Assembly: GCA_039818825.1 (NCBI GenBank)
Contig: JBCBTD010000009.1
Location: 1-64,000 of the forward strand
Source of the DNA: JBCBTD01 sp039818825
GTDB taxonomy: Bacteria > Pseudomonadota > Alphaproteobacteria > Geminicoccales > Geminicoccaceae
DNA length: 64,000 nucleotides
Reading direction: 5' to 3'
Both the position numbers and the translations under genes were made by a program. The notes beneath the pieces are model-generated. The model was not told where the DNA came from. It did no database searches and saw only the letters and a program-made list of their open reading frames with translations. Shown piece after piece: positions 48,066-57,647 of this stretch (its first letter is position 1; every line of letters begins with the position of its first letter).

Positions 48066-49142
48066 ATGAACGAACCAGGACATGGCCGCCACGCTTCCGC
48101 CACGGCCGGGATCGACAACCATGTCGACCCGACGATGCAACCCATCGCCGCGGTAGATCTCGGCACCAACAATTGCCGCCTCTTGGTTGCGCGACCCGAC
48201 GCCGATTCCCTCACCATCGTCGACAGCTACTCGCGCATCGTCCGTCTCGGTGAAGGGCTCGGTCGCACCGGAACGTTGAGCGAAGCGGCGATGATGCGCG
48301 CGATCCACGCGCTCCGCACCTGTGCCCGGATCATCGCCCGGCACGACGTCGCACAAGCCCGCTGCGTCGCCACCGAAGCCTGCAGGCGGGCGCGCAACGG
48401 GACGGCGTTCGTCGAGCGGGCGCAGCTCGCCAGCGGTCTCAGCCTCGACGTGCTCGATCACGAAGAGGAGGCGCGTCTGGCGCTGCTCGGCTGCCTGAGC
48501 CTCGCCGATCCGCGCTACGCCCAGGTCCTGATGATGGACGTCGGCGGTGGCAGCACCGAGCTTGCGTGGCTGGAACGCGGCGGCCCGAAGGGCTACCAGC
48601 TCGCCAGCCTGTCCCTGCAGATCGGCGTGGTCACCCTCGCCGAGCAGTTCGGCGCCGACCCCGACGACGACGGCTACCGCGCCATGCAGGAGGTCGTCTG
48701 GGCGGCGCTCGACCGCCATCCGGGCAGCGAGACCATGTTGGCACGGGTCCGGCCCGACGACCTCCAAGGCATCGGCACGTCGGGCACGGTGACGACGCTT
48801 GCCGCCATGCATCTACACCTGGCGCGCTACGACCGCTCGCAGGTCGACGGCATCTGGCTGCCGCCGGACGCTTTGGCTCAAGCCGCCAAGGAGCTGCGGG
48901 CGATGGACACCGCACGCCGCGCCGTCCACCCCTGCATCGGCCCCGGCCGCGCGGATCTGGTCGTCGCCGGCTCGGCGATCGTCGAGGCGCTGTGGGCGCG
49001 GCTGCCCTTCACCAAGCTGCGGGTGGCCGACCGGGGCTTGCGCGAGGGCATCCTCGCGACCCTGGTCGGCGAGCGCCTGGAGACGGCCGTCGAACGGCAC
49101 CTGGCGGGCGCCGTCCCGGACGCGTTGCCGGCGCTCTCCTGA
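48066..49142 (+). CDS. ppx: Ppx/GppA exopolyphosphatase family protein
   Basis: 358-aa ASKHA-fold phosphatase of the Ppx/GppA family, hydrolysing polyphosphate or pppGpp. Phosphate-binding motif AAVDLGTNNCRLLVA (near residue 28) and MMDVGGGSTELAW (near 158) are present. It lacks the C-terminal HD domain of long Ppx enzymes. The rlmE gene follows within 10 nt, and in many alphaproteobacteria these two are neighbours. Which substrate is used cannot be decided here. Confidence 0.92.
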   Translation: MNEPGHGRHASATAGIDNHVDPTMQPIAAVDLGTNNCRLLVARPDADSLTIVDSYSRIVRLGEGLGRTGTLSEAAMMRAIHALRTCARIIARHDVAQARCVATEACRRARNGTAFVERAQLASGLSLDVLDHEEEARLALLGCLSLADPRYAQVLMMDVGGGSTELAWLERGGPKGYQLASLSLQIGVVTLAEQFGADPDDDGYRAMQEVVWAALDRHPGSETMLARVRPDDLQGIGTSGTVTTLAAMHLHLARYDRSQVDGIWLPPDALAQAAKELRAMDTARRAVHPCIGPGRADLVVAGSAIVEALWARLPFTKLRVADRGLREGILATLVGERLETAVERHLAGAVPDALPALS

Positions 49143-49152
49143 GCCGCTCTCC

Positions 49153-49827
49153 ATGACCAGGCGTAAAGAGACCAAGCAGCGGGTCCGGACGGCGCGGCAG
49201 CGCAGCAATGCGTCGACCCGGTGGCTGGAGCGCCAGCTCAACGACCCCTACGTCCACAAGGCCCGTGCCGAGGGCTACCGCGCTCGCTCGGCCTACAAGC
49301 TCCTGGAGATCGACGCCAAACACCGGCTGTTGCGTGAGGGCCGCCGCGCCGTCGACCTGGGTTCAGCACCCGGAAGCTGGAGCCAGGTGCTGGCGCGGAA
49401 GGGGATCAAGACGGTCGGGCTGGACCTGCTGCCCGTGGACCCGCTGGCGGGGGTGATGTTCCTCGAAGGCGACTTTCGCGACGATGCCGTGCTCCAGGCG
49501 CTGCGCGCTGCACTCGGCGGTCCGGTCGATCTGGTGTTGAGCGACATGGCGGCGAGCGCCACCGGTCAGCGGCTGGTCGACCGGCTGCGCGGCGAGGAGC
49601 TGGCCGAACTGGTGCTGGCGTTCACCGACGAGGTGCTGGCGCCGGGCGGCGACGCGCTGATCAAGCTGGTCAAGGGCGCTGAGCCCGTGGCGCGCGCGGC
49701 AGCGCTGCCGCGGTTCCGCGAGGTCGCCTTCGTGCGGCCGCCATCGACCCGCAAGGACAGCTCCGAGCTGTTCATGCTGGCGAAGGGGCGCAAAACGGTG
49801 GCCGAAGTGGCCTCGCCCGCGCGGTAA
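49153..49827 (+). CDS. rlmE: RlmE, 23S rRNA (uridine-2'-O-)-methyltransferase
   Basis: FtsJ/RrmJ-type methyltransferase, 224 aa. Landmarks are AYKLLEID (near residue 58), the SAM motif VDLGSAPGSWSQVLA (near 74), and the catalytic K-D-K-E set in LSDMAASATG, IKLVKGAE and PPSTRKDSSE. It lies 10 nt after ppx with no separate promoter apparent. Confidence 0.95.
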   Translation: MTRRKETKQRVRTARQRSNASTRWLERQLNDPYVHKARAEGYRARSAYKLLEIDAKHRLLREGRRAVDLGSAPGSWSQVLARKGIKTVGLDLLPVDPLAGVMFLEGDFRDDAVLQALRAALGGPVDLVLSDMAASATGQRLVDRLRGEELAELVLAFTDEVLAPGGDALIKLVKGAEPVARAAALPRFREVAFVRPPSTRKDSSELFMLAKGRKTVAEVASPAR

Positions 49828-49876
49828 CGCGCTGCCATATGAAGCATTGGCATGGACCAGGGGCGTCGAACGACCG

Positions 49877-50404
49877 ATGCGACGACGTGAGGTTACGGCC
49901 GACGAGGCGGCGCTTTGGGCCCGGGCGACGCGACAGGTGCGCCGGCTCGGCGGCGAGGCGCCGGCGACGCCGAAGATTCCCGCGGACGTGGCGACGGCGC
50001 CGGCCGCCGTGCTCCCATCATCACTCCCGTCGCCGCCAACAGCTCACCCACCCTTGGCCCGCAGCGGACCGCAGGTGGCGGCACTCGACCGGCGGACGTC
50101 GCAGCGCCTGCGGCGCGGCCGGTTCACGATCGACGCGAGCTTCGATCTGCACGGCCACGACCAGAGCAGCGCACACCGCGCCCTGCTCGGCTTCCTCACC
50201 CACGCCCGGTCGCACGGCGCCCGCCACGTGCTGGTGGTGACCGGCCGCGGCGGTCCGGAGGGCGGCGTGCTGCGCCGGGCCGTGCCACGCTGGCTCGACG
50301 AGCCGGCGTTCGCACGCCACGTCGTCGGCCACGGCGAGGCGGGCCCGCGGCACGGCGGCGCCGGCGCACTTTACGTCGTGCTGCGACGAAGCGGTGCCGG
50401 CTGA
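49877..50404 (+). CDS. Smr domain protein
   Basis: 175-aa protein. A Pro/Ala-rich N-terminal linker (about residues 1-80) leads to a C-terminal Smr domain with SFDLHGHDQSSAHRALLGFL (near residue 85) and VVTGRGGPEGGVLRRAVPRWL (near 125). Smr domains are nicking or RNA endonucleases; ATG 49877 is the more likely start over TTG 49847. It follows rlmE on the same strand and overlaps nothing; the cheR stop is convergent 8 bp away. Confidence 0.87.
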   Translation: MRRREVTADEAALWARATRQVRRLGGEAPATPKIPADVATAPAAVLPSSLPSPPTAHPPLARSGPQVAALDRRTSQRLRRGRFTIDASFDLHGHDQSSAHRALLGFLTHARSHGARHVLVVTGRGGPEGGVLRRAVPRWLDEPAFARHVVGHGEAGPRHGGAGALYVVLRRSGAG

Positions 50405-50411
50405 GCTTGGG

Positions 50412-51266
50412 TCAAGCCGTTGCGCGCGCCGGCGCACCGGCCGCCGACGCATGGCGGGCGAGCGGTCGGTAGAGGCCGCGTTCGCCCGGCACGCCTTCGA
50501 ACCGGTCGCACACCCCGAGCAGCGTTTCGGTGCCGCCGAGCACCAGTACGCCGTCCGCGGGGATGAACCCGGCCATGGTGTCGAGGACCCGCCGCTTGGT
50601 CGCCGCGTCGAAGTAGATCAGCACGTTGCGGCAGAAGACGATGTCGAAGCGGCCGAAGCCCGGCCGGAGCTCCAGCAGGTTGTTGCGCTGGAAGCGCACC
50701 CACCGCTTGATCGCCGGCTTGATCGTGTAGCTGTCGCCGATCCGATCGAAGCACCGGACGAGCCGATCCGGCGGGAGGCCGCGCTGAACCTCGAAGGTCG
50801 AGTAGATGCCGGCCTTGGCGCGCTCAAGCGCCGTCGGCGAGATGTCGGTGGCCAACAGATCGACCTTCCAGCCCTCCAGCTCCCGGGCGCGATCGGCCAG
50901 GCACATCGCCAGCGAGTACGGCTCCTGGCCGGTGGACGCGGCAGCACACCAAATGCTGAGCGTCCGCTGCGCGCGCCTCGCCTTCAACAGCTCCGGCAGG
51001 ACGTGATCGGCGAAGCGGGCGAAGGGCCGGCCGTCGCGAAAGAAGAACGACTCGTTGGTCGTCATGGCGTCGACGACGGCCTCGACCAGCCGCGGCTCCG
51101 GGTTGCACCTGAGCACCCTCACCAAACCGGCGACGTCGCCGAAGCCGTTGGCGCGTGCCACCGGCGTCAGCCGGCTGTCGATGAGGTAGCCCTTGTCCGG
51201 GCCGAGCGCCAAGCCCGACCGCTGCAGCAAGAGGCCCGCGACGAAGCGGAAATCGTCGCCGTTCAT
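50412..51266 (-). CDS. cheR: CheR, chemotaxis protein methyltransferase
   Basis: Methylates chemoreceptor glutamates using SAM, 284 aa. The N-terminal CheR helical domain is followed by the catalytic domain with WCAAASTGQEPYSLAM (near 110) and DIVFCRNVLIYFD (near 208). Its start overlaps the cheB stop as ATGA. Last gene of the cheA-cheW-cheB-cheR operon. Confidence 0.95.
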   Translation of the reverse strand: MNGDDFRFVAGLLLQRSGLALGPDKGYLIDSRLTPVARANGFGDVAGLVRVLRCNPEPRLVEAVVDAMTTNESFFFRDGRPFARFADHVLPELLKARRAQRTLSIWCAAASTGQEPYSLAMCLADRARELEGWKVDLLATDISPTALERAKAGIYSTFEVQRGLPPDRLVRCFDRIGDSYTIKPAIKRWVRFQRNNLLELRPGFGRFDIVFCRNVLIYFDAATKRRVLDTMAGFIPADGVLVLGGTETLLGVCDRFEGVPGERGLYRPLARHASAAGAPARATA

Positions 51267-52381
51267 GCCACGCGTCCAAAAGCTTGGCTGACCCGGTCGG
51301 CCAACCCTTCGACTTCGAGCACCTCGCGGGCGAGGCCGGCGCGAGCGACGGCGCCGGGCATGCCCCAGACGACGCTGGTCGCCTCGTCCTGGACCAGGAC
51401 CGTGCCGCCGGCACCGGCGACGGCCCGGCAACCCTCCAGTCCGTCCTGTCCCATGCCGGTGAGGATCAGGGTCAGGAGACCCTTGCCGTAGACCCGTACC
51501 AGGCTCAGCAGCATCGGGTCGACCGCAGGCCGGCAGTAGTTCACCGGTGGCGTTTGCACCGTCCGCAACCGCGCACTGGCGGGCGCGCCGTCGACGATGA
51601 GATGCCAGTCGCCCGGTGCGAGATAAACGCCGTCGGCCACGACCCGTTCGCCGTCGGTGGCTTCGCGGCACGGCCGGCCGCTGGCCCTGGCCAGCTGCTC
51701 GGCGAACAAGGTGGTGAACGTCGGTGGCATGTGCTGGGTGACGAAGATCGGCCCGATCTGTCGGCCACGCAGGCGGTCGAACAGGGCCAGCAGCGCCTGG
51801 GGGCCACCGGTCGAGCAGCCGATCGCCAGGGCTTGCGGGGCGACCCGCGGGAGCCGTGACGCCGGGGGCGGTGCCGGCGGCGGTCGTTTGGCGACGGCTG
51901 GGCGCGTTGCCGGACCACGCGCCCGCAACCGGCCCCAGACCTTGATCCGCTCGACCAACGCGTCGCCGAACTGGTCGGCAGCGGCGGCATGGAGACTGGT
52001 TGGCTTGGGCAGGTAGTCGGCGGCGCCACGAACCAGTGCCTGGATGCTGACCGACGCGCCGCGGTGGGTCAGGGTCGACGCCATGACCACCTTCGGCGGC
52101 GGCTTCTGGGCAGCAAGGATCCGCGGCAGCGCCGCCAAACCGTCGAGCACCGGCATCTCGACGTCGAGCACCACGACGTCGACCGGGTTGGCAGCGACGG
52201 CGTCGATCGCCGCGGCACCGTCGCGGGCAGTGCCGACGACTTCGACGTCGGGCTCCGCACCGAGCCGGCGGGTGACGAAGGCACGGACCACGGCGCTGTC
52301 GTCGACGACCAGCACCCGGATCGGGTCTGCGGGGCGCGGCTTGGATTCGGAACGTGGTGGCGACAGCAGCGGCGTCGTCAC
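51263..52381 (-). CDS. cheB: CheB, chemotaxis response regulator methylesterase
   Basis: 372-aa two-domain protein. The REC domain has VVDDSA at residues 26-31 and the phosphorylation Asp73 in VVLDVEMP. After a Pro-rich linker (about residues 160-178) comes the CheB methylesterase domain with catalytic Ser in AIGCSTGGPQAL, His in FVTQHMPPTF and Asp in LTGMGQDG. Start is GTG 52381 (MTTPLL...). It lies 64 nt downstream of cheW and overlaps cheR as ATGA. Confidence 0.95.
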   Translation of the reverse strand: MTTPLLSPPRSESKPRPADPIRVLVVDDSAVVRAFVTRRLGAEPDVEVVGTARDGAAAIDAVAANPVDVVVLDVEMPVLDGLAALPRILAAQKPPPKVVMASTLTHRGASVSIQALVRGAADYLPKPTSLHAAAADQFGDALVERIKVWGRLRARGPATRPAVAKRPPPAPPPASRLPRVAPQALAIGCSTGGPQALLALFDRLRGRQIGPIFVTQHMPPTFTTLFAEQLARASGRPCREATDGERVVADGVYLAPGDWHLIVDGAPASARLRTVQTPPVNYCRPAVDPMLLSLVRVYGKGLLTLILTGMGQDGLEGCRAVAGAGGTVLVQDEATSVVWGMPGAVARAGLAREVLEVEGLADRVSQAFGRVA

Positions 52382-52445
52382 GGGCGCGCCCTCCTCAGGT
52401 TGGGTTGATGCGGAAGCGTAGAGGCCGGACGAGCGCCGGCGACGA

Positions 52446-52964
52446 TCATCTGGAGCCGGCGCGGACCGGCGCGACGTCGGTCAGCTGCAGCACCCGACCG
52501 ACGTCGAGCACCACCAGCAACTGGCTGTCGAGGCGGATGACACCGGTGGCGACCTCCCGCCAGCCACCACTCAACGTGCTGGTGTCGGCCTCGTAGCGAT
52601 CCATTGGCGCTTCGAGCACCTCGCCGACGCGGTCGATCAGCAAGCTGTAGTGCTCGCCCCGGTGCTCGACGACGATGCTCATGCCGGCGGCCGCCTTGTC
52701 CCTGGGTGGCATGCCCAGGCGACTGCGGAGGTCGATCGCCGTGACGATCCGGCCGCGCAGGTTGAGGACGCCCGCGACCTCCGTCGCCGCCTGCGGCACT
52801 CGGGTGATCGTCTGTGAGCCCAAGATGTCCTGGACCTCCGCCACCGGCAGGCCGACCAGCTGTTTGCCGAGCCAGACCGAGACGAGCTCCATGGACGTCG
52901 CAGGTGCCGAGGCCGACCCGCCGGTGGCTTCGTCTTGGGGCCGTTCGCGTACTGCCGTGGTCAT
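52446..52964 (-). CDS. cheW: CheW, chemotaxis coupling protein
   Basis: 172-aa adaptor linking CheA to receptors. The CheW fold starts near residue 25 (MELVSVWLGKQLVGLPVAEVQDIL), with VAGVLNLRGRIVTAIDLR near residue 65. ATG 52964 has GGGGAGG upstream and overlaps the cheA stop as ATGA. Confidence 0.95.
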   Translation of the reverse strand: MTTAVRERPQDEATGGSASAPATSMELVSVWLGKQLVGLPVAEVQDILGSQTITRVPQAATEVAGVLNLRGRIVTAIDLRSRLGMPPRDKAAAGMSIVVEHRGEHYSLLIDRVGEVLEAPMDRYEADTSTLSGGWREVATGVIRLDSQLLVVLDVGRVLQLTDVAPVRAGSR

Positions 52965-55639
52965 GCCCGGACCTCCCCGAGTTCGAGTGTTTGCTGGATG
53001 GTGCGGAGCAGGGATTCGCGCTCGAGCTTGCCGACGTGGTTGTCGAACCCTGCAGCCCGACCCCGGGCGATGTCCTCGGGCGTGGTATGCGACGTGAGGG
53101 CGATCATCGGTGTCTGCTGCCAAGCACCACCGTCCCGGGCGCGCTCCGCAAAGGTGAAGCCGTCCATCTCCGGCATCTCGATGTCGCTGACGATGGCATC
53201 GAACACCTCGCCGCGGTCGCGGTACTGCAGCGCTTGTACGGCACTGTCCGCCTTGACCACCTGGTAGCCGTTGCCGGTGAGGATCGGGCCCAGCAGATTG
53301 CGGAAGAAGCTGCTGTCGTCGACGATCAGAATGCGCCGATCCTGTGGCTCGTCGTCCTTGAACGGCTCGGTCTCCTGGTCGGCGAACCAGCCGCCGAACA
53401 CCGTCTGCACGAAGTGCGCGACATCGAGGATGTCGGTCGACTTCGCACCGATCACCGCCGAGCCGATGGTGCCGACGGCGACCGAGTTGACTTCGACGTC
53501 GACGATGTCGTCGGCGATGTCGATGATCTCGTCGACCATGAGCCCGAGGTTGTGGCCGTTGTCGGTGAACACCAGCGTCGGACGCCGCCCGCTGCCCGCG
53601 AGCTGGCGGGCACCGTCGATGTCGGTCAGCGGCATCAGCGCACCCCGATACTGGACGACGGCGCCGCCGCAGGCGTACTCGACGTCGGCGAAGTCGATCT
53701 CCTCGAGCCGCGTGACCAAGCCGAGCGGAACGGCCCGCGGGGTCGCGTCGTTGGCCCGGAACAACAGCACCGACGTGCTCTCGCCATGGCTCAGCTGGGC
53801 CGCCACCGTCGCGGCGTTCTCGTCGCGATGGGCCGGGACGATGCTGCTTGCCAGACTGTTGAGGTCGAAGATCATCACGACCGAACCGTCACCGAGAATG
53901 GTGTTGCCGGAGTAGCTTCCGACGTCCTTGAGGATCGGCGAGACCGGTTTGACGACGATTTCTTCGGTGTCGAACACACGGTCGACGATCAGCCCGACCC
54001 TGTTGGCACCGACCTGAGCGACGACGACGTAGGCTTGCTCGAAGTGGTCGAGTTCGTCCTGGCCGATGCCGAGCTGGCCGGCGAGACAGACGAGCGGCAG
54101 CAATTCGTCGCGTAGCCGGAGAATGGGCGCGTCGTCGATCACCTCGATCCGGTGCTCGCAGTTGGCGCCGGCGCGCACCAGTTCGACGACGCCGATCTGG
54201 GGAATGGCGAACCGCTCGCCGCCTGCTTCGACGATCAACGCAGCGACGATCGCCAAGGTCAGCGGGATCTTGATGGTGAAGCGCGTGCCCTTGCCGGCCT
54301 CGGAAGTGAGGTCGACGTGGCCACCGATCTTCTCGATGTTGGTGCGGACGACGTCCATGCCGACACCGCGGCCGGAGACGCTGGTCACCTTCTCGGCAGT
54401 CGAGAATCCGGCATCGAAGACGAACTGCATGATCTGCTGCGGCGTCAGGGCCGCCAGTCCGGCGGCATCGACGACGCCGCGCTCGACCGCCTTGGCTCCA
54501 AGCTTCTGGACGTCGAGACCTCGGCCGTCGTCGCTGATCTCGATGATGATCTGGCCGCCCTCGTGGTGCGCGTCGAGCAGGATGGTGCCATGCTCGGGCT
54601 TGCCGGCCGCCTTGCGGGTTTCCGGGCTCTCGATGCCATGATCCGCCGAGTTGCGGACCATGTGGGTCAGCGGGTCCTTGATCAGTTCCAGCACCTGGCG
54701 GTCGAGCTCGGTGTCTTCGCCGACCATCTTGAGGTCGATGCGCTTGTCGAGATCGACGCTGAGGTCGCGGATCAAGCGCGGCAGCTTCGCCCAGGCGTTG
54801 CCGATCGGCTGCATCCGCGTCTTCATGACGCCCTCCTGCAGCTCGGAGGTGATGTGGCTGAGCCGCTGCAGTGGGGCCGTGAAGCGGCTTTCGCCGTCGT
54901 GCCTGACCATCTGCAGCAATTGATTGCGGGTCAGCACCAGCTCGCTCACCAGCGTCATCAGGTCTTCCAGGAGGTCGACGGAGACCCTCAACGATTGCTG
55001 GGTGACCGACGGCGTCGGCTGGCCGTCGCCCGGCACGTGCGCGGCCGCCGTCGGGGTCGGCGCGGCTTTGGCCGGCTCGGTCGACGGTGGCGCGGCCGGC
55101 TCGGTCTTGGCCTCCGCCATGGGCTCGGCCTCTGGCACGACAGGTGTGGTCTCGGGCTCGCTGCCTTCGCTGGTAGGCGGCGCCTGGGGCGATTCACCGT
55201 CCGCAGCCACCTCGCTCTCGCTCGTGGCACTTTCGTCGGCGTCACTGACGGCGACCGCGCTCTCGCCGGCGGCGATACGGTTCAGATTGGCGATGAGGTC
55301 GGCGTCGTCGCCAGGCGGCTCGGCTTCGGTGCGCTCCAACTCGCCCAGGATCGATTTGATCCGGTCGAGGGCCTCCAGCACCAGCGTCACGGCCTCGCTC
55401 GTGACGGCGATTTCGCCGTCGCGGATGCGGCCGAGCACGTTCTCACCGGCGTGCGCAACCTTCTCGAGGCGCGGGAGCCCGAGGAATCCGCACGTCCCCT
55501 TGATGGTGTGGACGATGCGGAAGATCCCGCCGAGCAGCTCCGGATCGTTCGGATTCTGCTCCAGCCTGACCAGTTCGACGTCAAGAACGGTGATGTTCTC
55601 GAAGCTTTCGGTCAAGAACTCGCTCAGCAGTTCGTCCAT
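52961..55639 (-). CDS. cheA: CheA-type hybrid histidine kinase with C-terminal REC
   Basis: 892-aa chemotaxis kinase. An Hpt (P1) domain with phosphorylatable His44 (RIVHTIKGTCGFLGL) is followed by a long acidic/Pro-rich linker (about residues 130-215), the dimerisation P3 region, an HATPase P4 domain with N-, G1- and G2-boxes (VRNSADHG, DDGRGLD, GRGVGMD), two CheW-like domains, and a C-terminal REC domain with VDDSSF and DIEMPEMDG. The REC domain and doubled CheW-like part are the unusual features. ATG 55639 has GAGGA at a loose spacing. Confidence 0.94.
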   Translation of the reverse strand: MDELLSEFLTESFENITVLDVELVRLEQNPNDPELLGGIFRIVHTIKGTCGFLGLPRLEKVAHAGENVLGRIRDGEIAVTSEAVTLVLEALDRIKSILGELERTEAEPPGDDADLIANLNRIAAGESAVAVSDADESATSESEVAADGESPQAPPTSEGSEPETTPVVPEAEPMAEAKTEPAAPPSTEPAKAAPTPTAAAHVPGDGQPTPSVTQQSLRVSVDLLEDLMTLVSELVLTRNQLLQMVRHDGESRFTAPLQRLSHITSELQEGVMKTRMQPIGNAWAKLPRLIRDLSVDLDKRIDLKMVGEDTELDRQVLELIKDPLTHMVRNSADHGIESPETRKAAGKPEHGTILLDAHHEGGQIIIEISDDGRGLDVQKLGAKAVERGVVDAAGLAALTPQQIMQFVFDAGFSTAEKVTSVSGRGVGMDVVRTNIEKIGGHVDLTSEAGKGTRFTIKIPLTLAIVAALIVEAGGERFAIPQIGVVELVRAGANCEHRIEVIDDAPILRLRDELLPLVCLAGQLGIGQDELDHFEQAYVVVAQVGANRVGLIVDRVFDTEEIVVKPVSPILKDVGSYSGNTILGDGSVVMIFDLNSLASSIVPAHRDENAATVAAQLSHGESTSVLLFRANDATPRAVPLGLVTRLEEIDFADVEYACGGAVVQYRGALMPLTDIDGARQLAGSGRRPTLVFTDNGHNLGLMVDEIIDIADDIVDVEVNSVAVGTIGSAVIGAKSTDILDVAHFVQTVFGGWFADQETEPFKDDEPQDRRILIVDDSSFFRNLLGPILTGNGYQVVKADSAVQALQYRDRGEVFDAIVSDIEMPEMDGFTFAERARDGGAWQQTPMIALTSHTTPEDIARGRAAGFDNHVGKLERESLLRTIQQTLELGEVRA

Positions 55640-55750
55640 CGGCAATGGGTCCTCGTGATGAAGCCGGCCGCCTGGGCACCGGCGATCGCAGGGAGCCAAG
55701 CTGCCCGATGCCGGTTAACAACCTTTGAATTCGCAGCTCGGGAGAGAGCC

Positions 55751-55927
55751 ATGCTGGAAGCGGTGTTCGTCCCCGGAACGATGGTCCGCCACCCCGGCCA
55801 ACCGGACTGGGGCGTCGGTCAGGTCCAGACCGCGATCAACGGCAAGATCACCGTCAACTTCGAGGACCGAGGGAAGGTGGTGATCGACGCGCGCACGGTC
55901 ACGCTGGAGGTGATCCGTCCGGGCTGA
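55751..55927 (+). CDS. DUF3553 family small protein
   Basis: 58-aa protein (MLEAVFVPGTMVRHPGQPDWG...) whose central W-G-x-G-Q-V-Q and VNFEDRGKVVID segments match DUF3553, a conserved beta-rich alphaproteobacterial family of unknown role; related domains occur in UvrD helicases and CarD-like Tudor folds. The ribosome binding site GGAGAGAG precedes ATG 55751. Divergent from cheA and upstream of wrbA by 125 bp, a stretch in which I saw nothing firm. Confidence 0.82.
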   Translation: MLEAVFVPGTMVRHPGQPDWGVGQVQTAINGKITVNFEDRGKVVIDARTVTLEVIRPG

Positions 55928-56052
55928 GGCCCGCCGCGGCGCCATCGTTTCCGTCAGCGAAACAGAGCTCCGACGGGCTCGGGGCTCGTTCGGGCCCCTA
56001 CCGACATCCACCTTGGCGGGTGTCAGCAACCCAGCCTGCCGGGAGGACCCCC

Positions 56053-56652
56053 ATGGCCAAGCTGCTCGTGCTCTACTACTCGACCTACGGCCATATCGAG
56101 ACCATGGCCGGCGCCGTCGCCGAAGGTGCCGGCGCTGTCGACGGCGTGGACGTCGTCGTCAAGCGCGTTGCCGAGTTGGTGCCCGACGAGGTGGCAAAAA
56201 GTGCCAACTTCAAGCTCGACCAAGCGGCGCCGGTCGCTCAGCCAGCCGAACTGGCCGAGTACGATGGCATCATCTTCGGCACGCCGACTCGCTTCGGCAA
56301 CATGGCGAGCCAGATGCGCAACTTCCTCGATCAGACCGGGGGCTTGTGGATGAAGGGCGCCTTGGTGGGCAAGGTCGGCAGCGTCTTCACCTCGACCGGG
56401 ACCGGTGGCGGCAACGAGACCACCATCACGAGCTTCCATTCGACCCTGTTCCACCAGGGTATGGTGGTCGTCGGCCTGCCTTACGCCGCAGCAGACCTCA
56501 CCGACATCTCCGAGGTCAGGGGCGGCAGCCCCTATGGTGCAGGAACCATCGCCGGCGCCGACGGCTCGCGTCAGCCGAGCGCCAAGGAGTTGGGCCTCGC
56601 CCGGTTCCAGGGCCAGCACGTCGCGACCATCGCCAAAAAGCTCGCGGCCTGA
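56053..56652 (+). CDS. wrbA: NAD(P)H:quinone oxidoreductase, WrbA type
   Basis: FMN-dependent flavodoxin-like quinone reductase, 199 aa. The FMN phosphate loop is VLYYSTYGHIETMA (residues 6-19), with GTPTRFGNMASQMRNFLD near 78 and SVFTSTGTGGGNE near 113, all WrbA hallmarks. ATG 56053 follows GGGAGG with 8 nt spacing. The next gene, a glutathionyl-hydroquinone reductase, starts 20 nt later, so the pair looks like a quinone-detoxification operon. Confidence 0.96.
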   Translation: MAKLLVLYYSTYGHIETMAGAVAEGAGAVDGVDVVVKRVAELVPDEVAKSANFKLDQAAPVAQPAELAEYDGIIFGTPTRFGNMASQMRNFLDQTGGLWMKGALVGKVGSVFTSTGTGGGNETTITSFHSTLFHQGMVVVGLPYAAADLTDISEVRGGSPYGAGTIAGADGSRQPSAKELGLARFQGQHVATIAKKLAA

Positions 56653-56672
56653 GCCGAGGTAGGGAGACGATC

Positions 56673-57632
56673 ATGGGTCTGTTGATCGACGGTCAGTGGC
56701 ACGACCACTGGTACGACACCAAGAGCACTGGCGGTCGGTTCGTTCGCAAGGACAGCCAGTTCCGCAACTGGATCACCGAGGACGGCGGAGCCGGCCCCTC
56801 GGGCGAGAGTGGCTTCCGAGCCGAAGCCGGTCGCTATCACCTCTACGTCTCGCTCGCCTGCCCCTGGGCGCACCGAACCTTGATCATGCGCCGGCTGAAG
56901 GGGCTGGAGAACATGATCGACGTCTCGGTGGTTCACTGGCTGATGGCCGAGCAAGGCTGGACCTTCGCCGACGGCCCCGGTGCCACCGGCGACAGGCTCA
57001 TGGGCAAGGTGCTGCTGCACCAAGTCTACAGCGCGGCGCTGCCGACCTACACCGGGCGTGTCACCGTGCCGGTGGTCTGGGACAAGCAGCGCCAGACGAT
57101 CGTCAGCAACGAATCGTCCGAGATCATCCGGATGATGAATTCGGCATTCGACGACGTCGGCGCCACGTCCGGCGACTACTGGCCGGCGGACCTTCACGAC
57201 GAGATCGCAGCGGTGAACACTCGCGTCTACGACACCATCAACAACGGTGTCTACAAGTCGGGCTTCGCCACCACCCAAGAGGCGTACGAGGAAGCGGTGG
57301 CGGCGCTGTTCGACAGCCTCGATTGGTTGGAGGCGCGGCTCGACGACACCGACTACCTGGTCGGCGACCGGCTGACCGAAGCGGACATCCGCCTCTACAC
57401 GACGCTGGTGCGCTTCGACCCGGTCTATGTCGGCCACTTCAAGTGCAACGTCCGTCGCTTGCGCGACTACCCGCGGCTCTGGGCTTACCTGAAACGCCTC
57501 TACGCCATCCCGGCGTTCCGCGAGACCACCGATCTGCACCACATCAAGGCGCACTACTACGCCAGCCACAAGAGCATCAACCCGACCGGGATCGTGCCCG
57601 TAGGGCCGGACCTCACGGATCTGGCGGCCTGA
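56673..57632 (+). CDS. Glutathionyl-hydroquinone reductase (GST Xi, YqjG/EcmA type)
   Basis: 319-aa glutathione transferase-fold enzyme that reduces glutathionyl-hydroquinones. Catalytic Cys63 lies in SLACPWAHRTL, the CPWAH hallmark of the Xi class, and the C-terminal domain has the YVGHFKCNVRRLRDYP and HHIKAHYYASHKSINPTGIVP segments. ATG 56673 has AGGGAG upstream. It probably shares a transcript with wrbA. It is convergent with the alpha-E gene, 15 bp away. Confidence 0.95.
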   Translation: MGLLIDGQWHDHWYDTKSTGGRFVRKDSQFRNWITEDGGAGPSGESGFRAEAGRYHLYVSLACPWAHRTLIMRRLKGLENMIDVSVVHWLMAEQGWTFADGPGATGDRLMGKVLLHQVYSAALPTYTGRVTVPVVWDKQRQTIVSNESSEIIRMMNSAFDDVGATSGDYWPADLHDEIAAVNTRVYDTINNGVYKSGFATTQEAYEEAVAALFDSLDWLEARLDDTDYLVGDRLTEADIRLYTTLVRFDPVYVGHFKCNVRRLRDYPRLWAYLKRLYAIPAFRETTDLHHIKAHYYASHKSINPTGIVPVGPDLTDLAA

Positions 57633-57647
57633 TCGGTCTCGGCGGCG

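Noticed and set aside
55928..56052. GC-rich inverted repeat between DUF3553 and wrbA as a terminator.
   Set aside because: The GGGGC/GCCCC stem is short and no T-run follows, so it is not a convincing intrinsic terminator.
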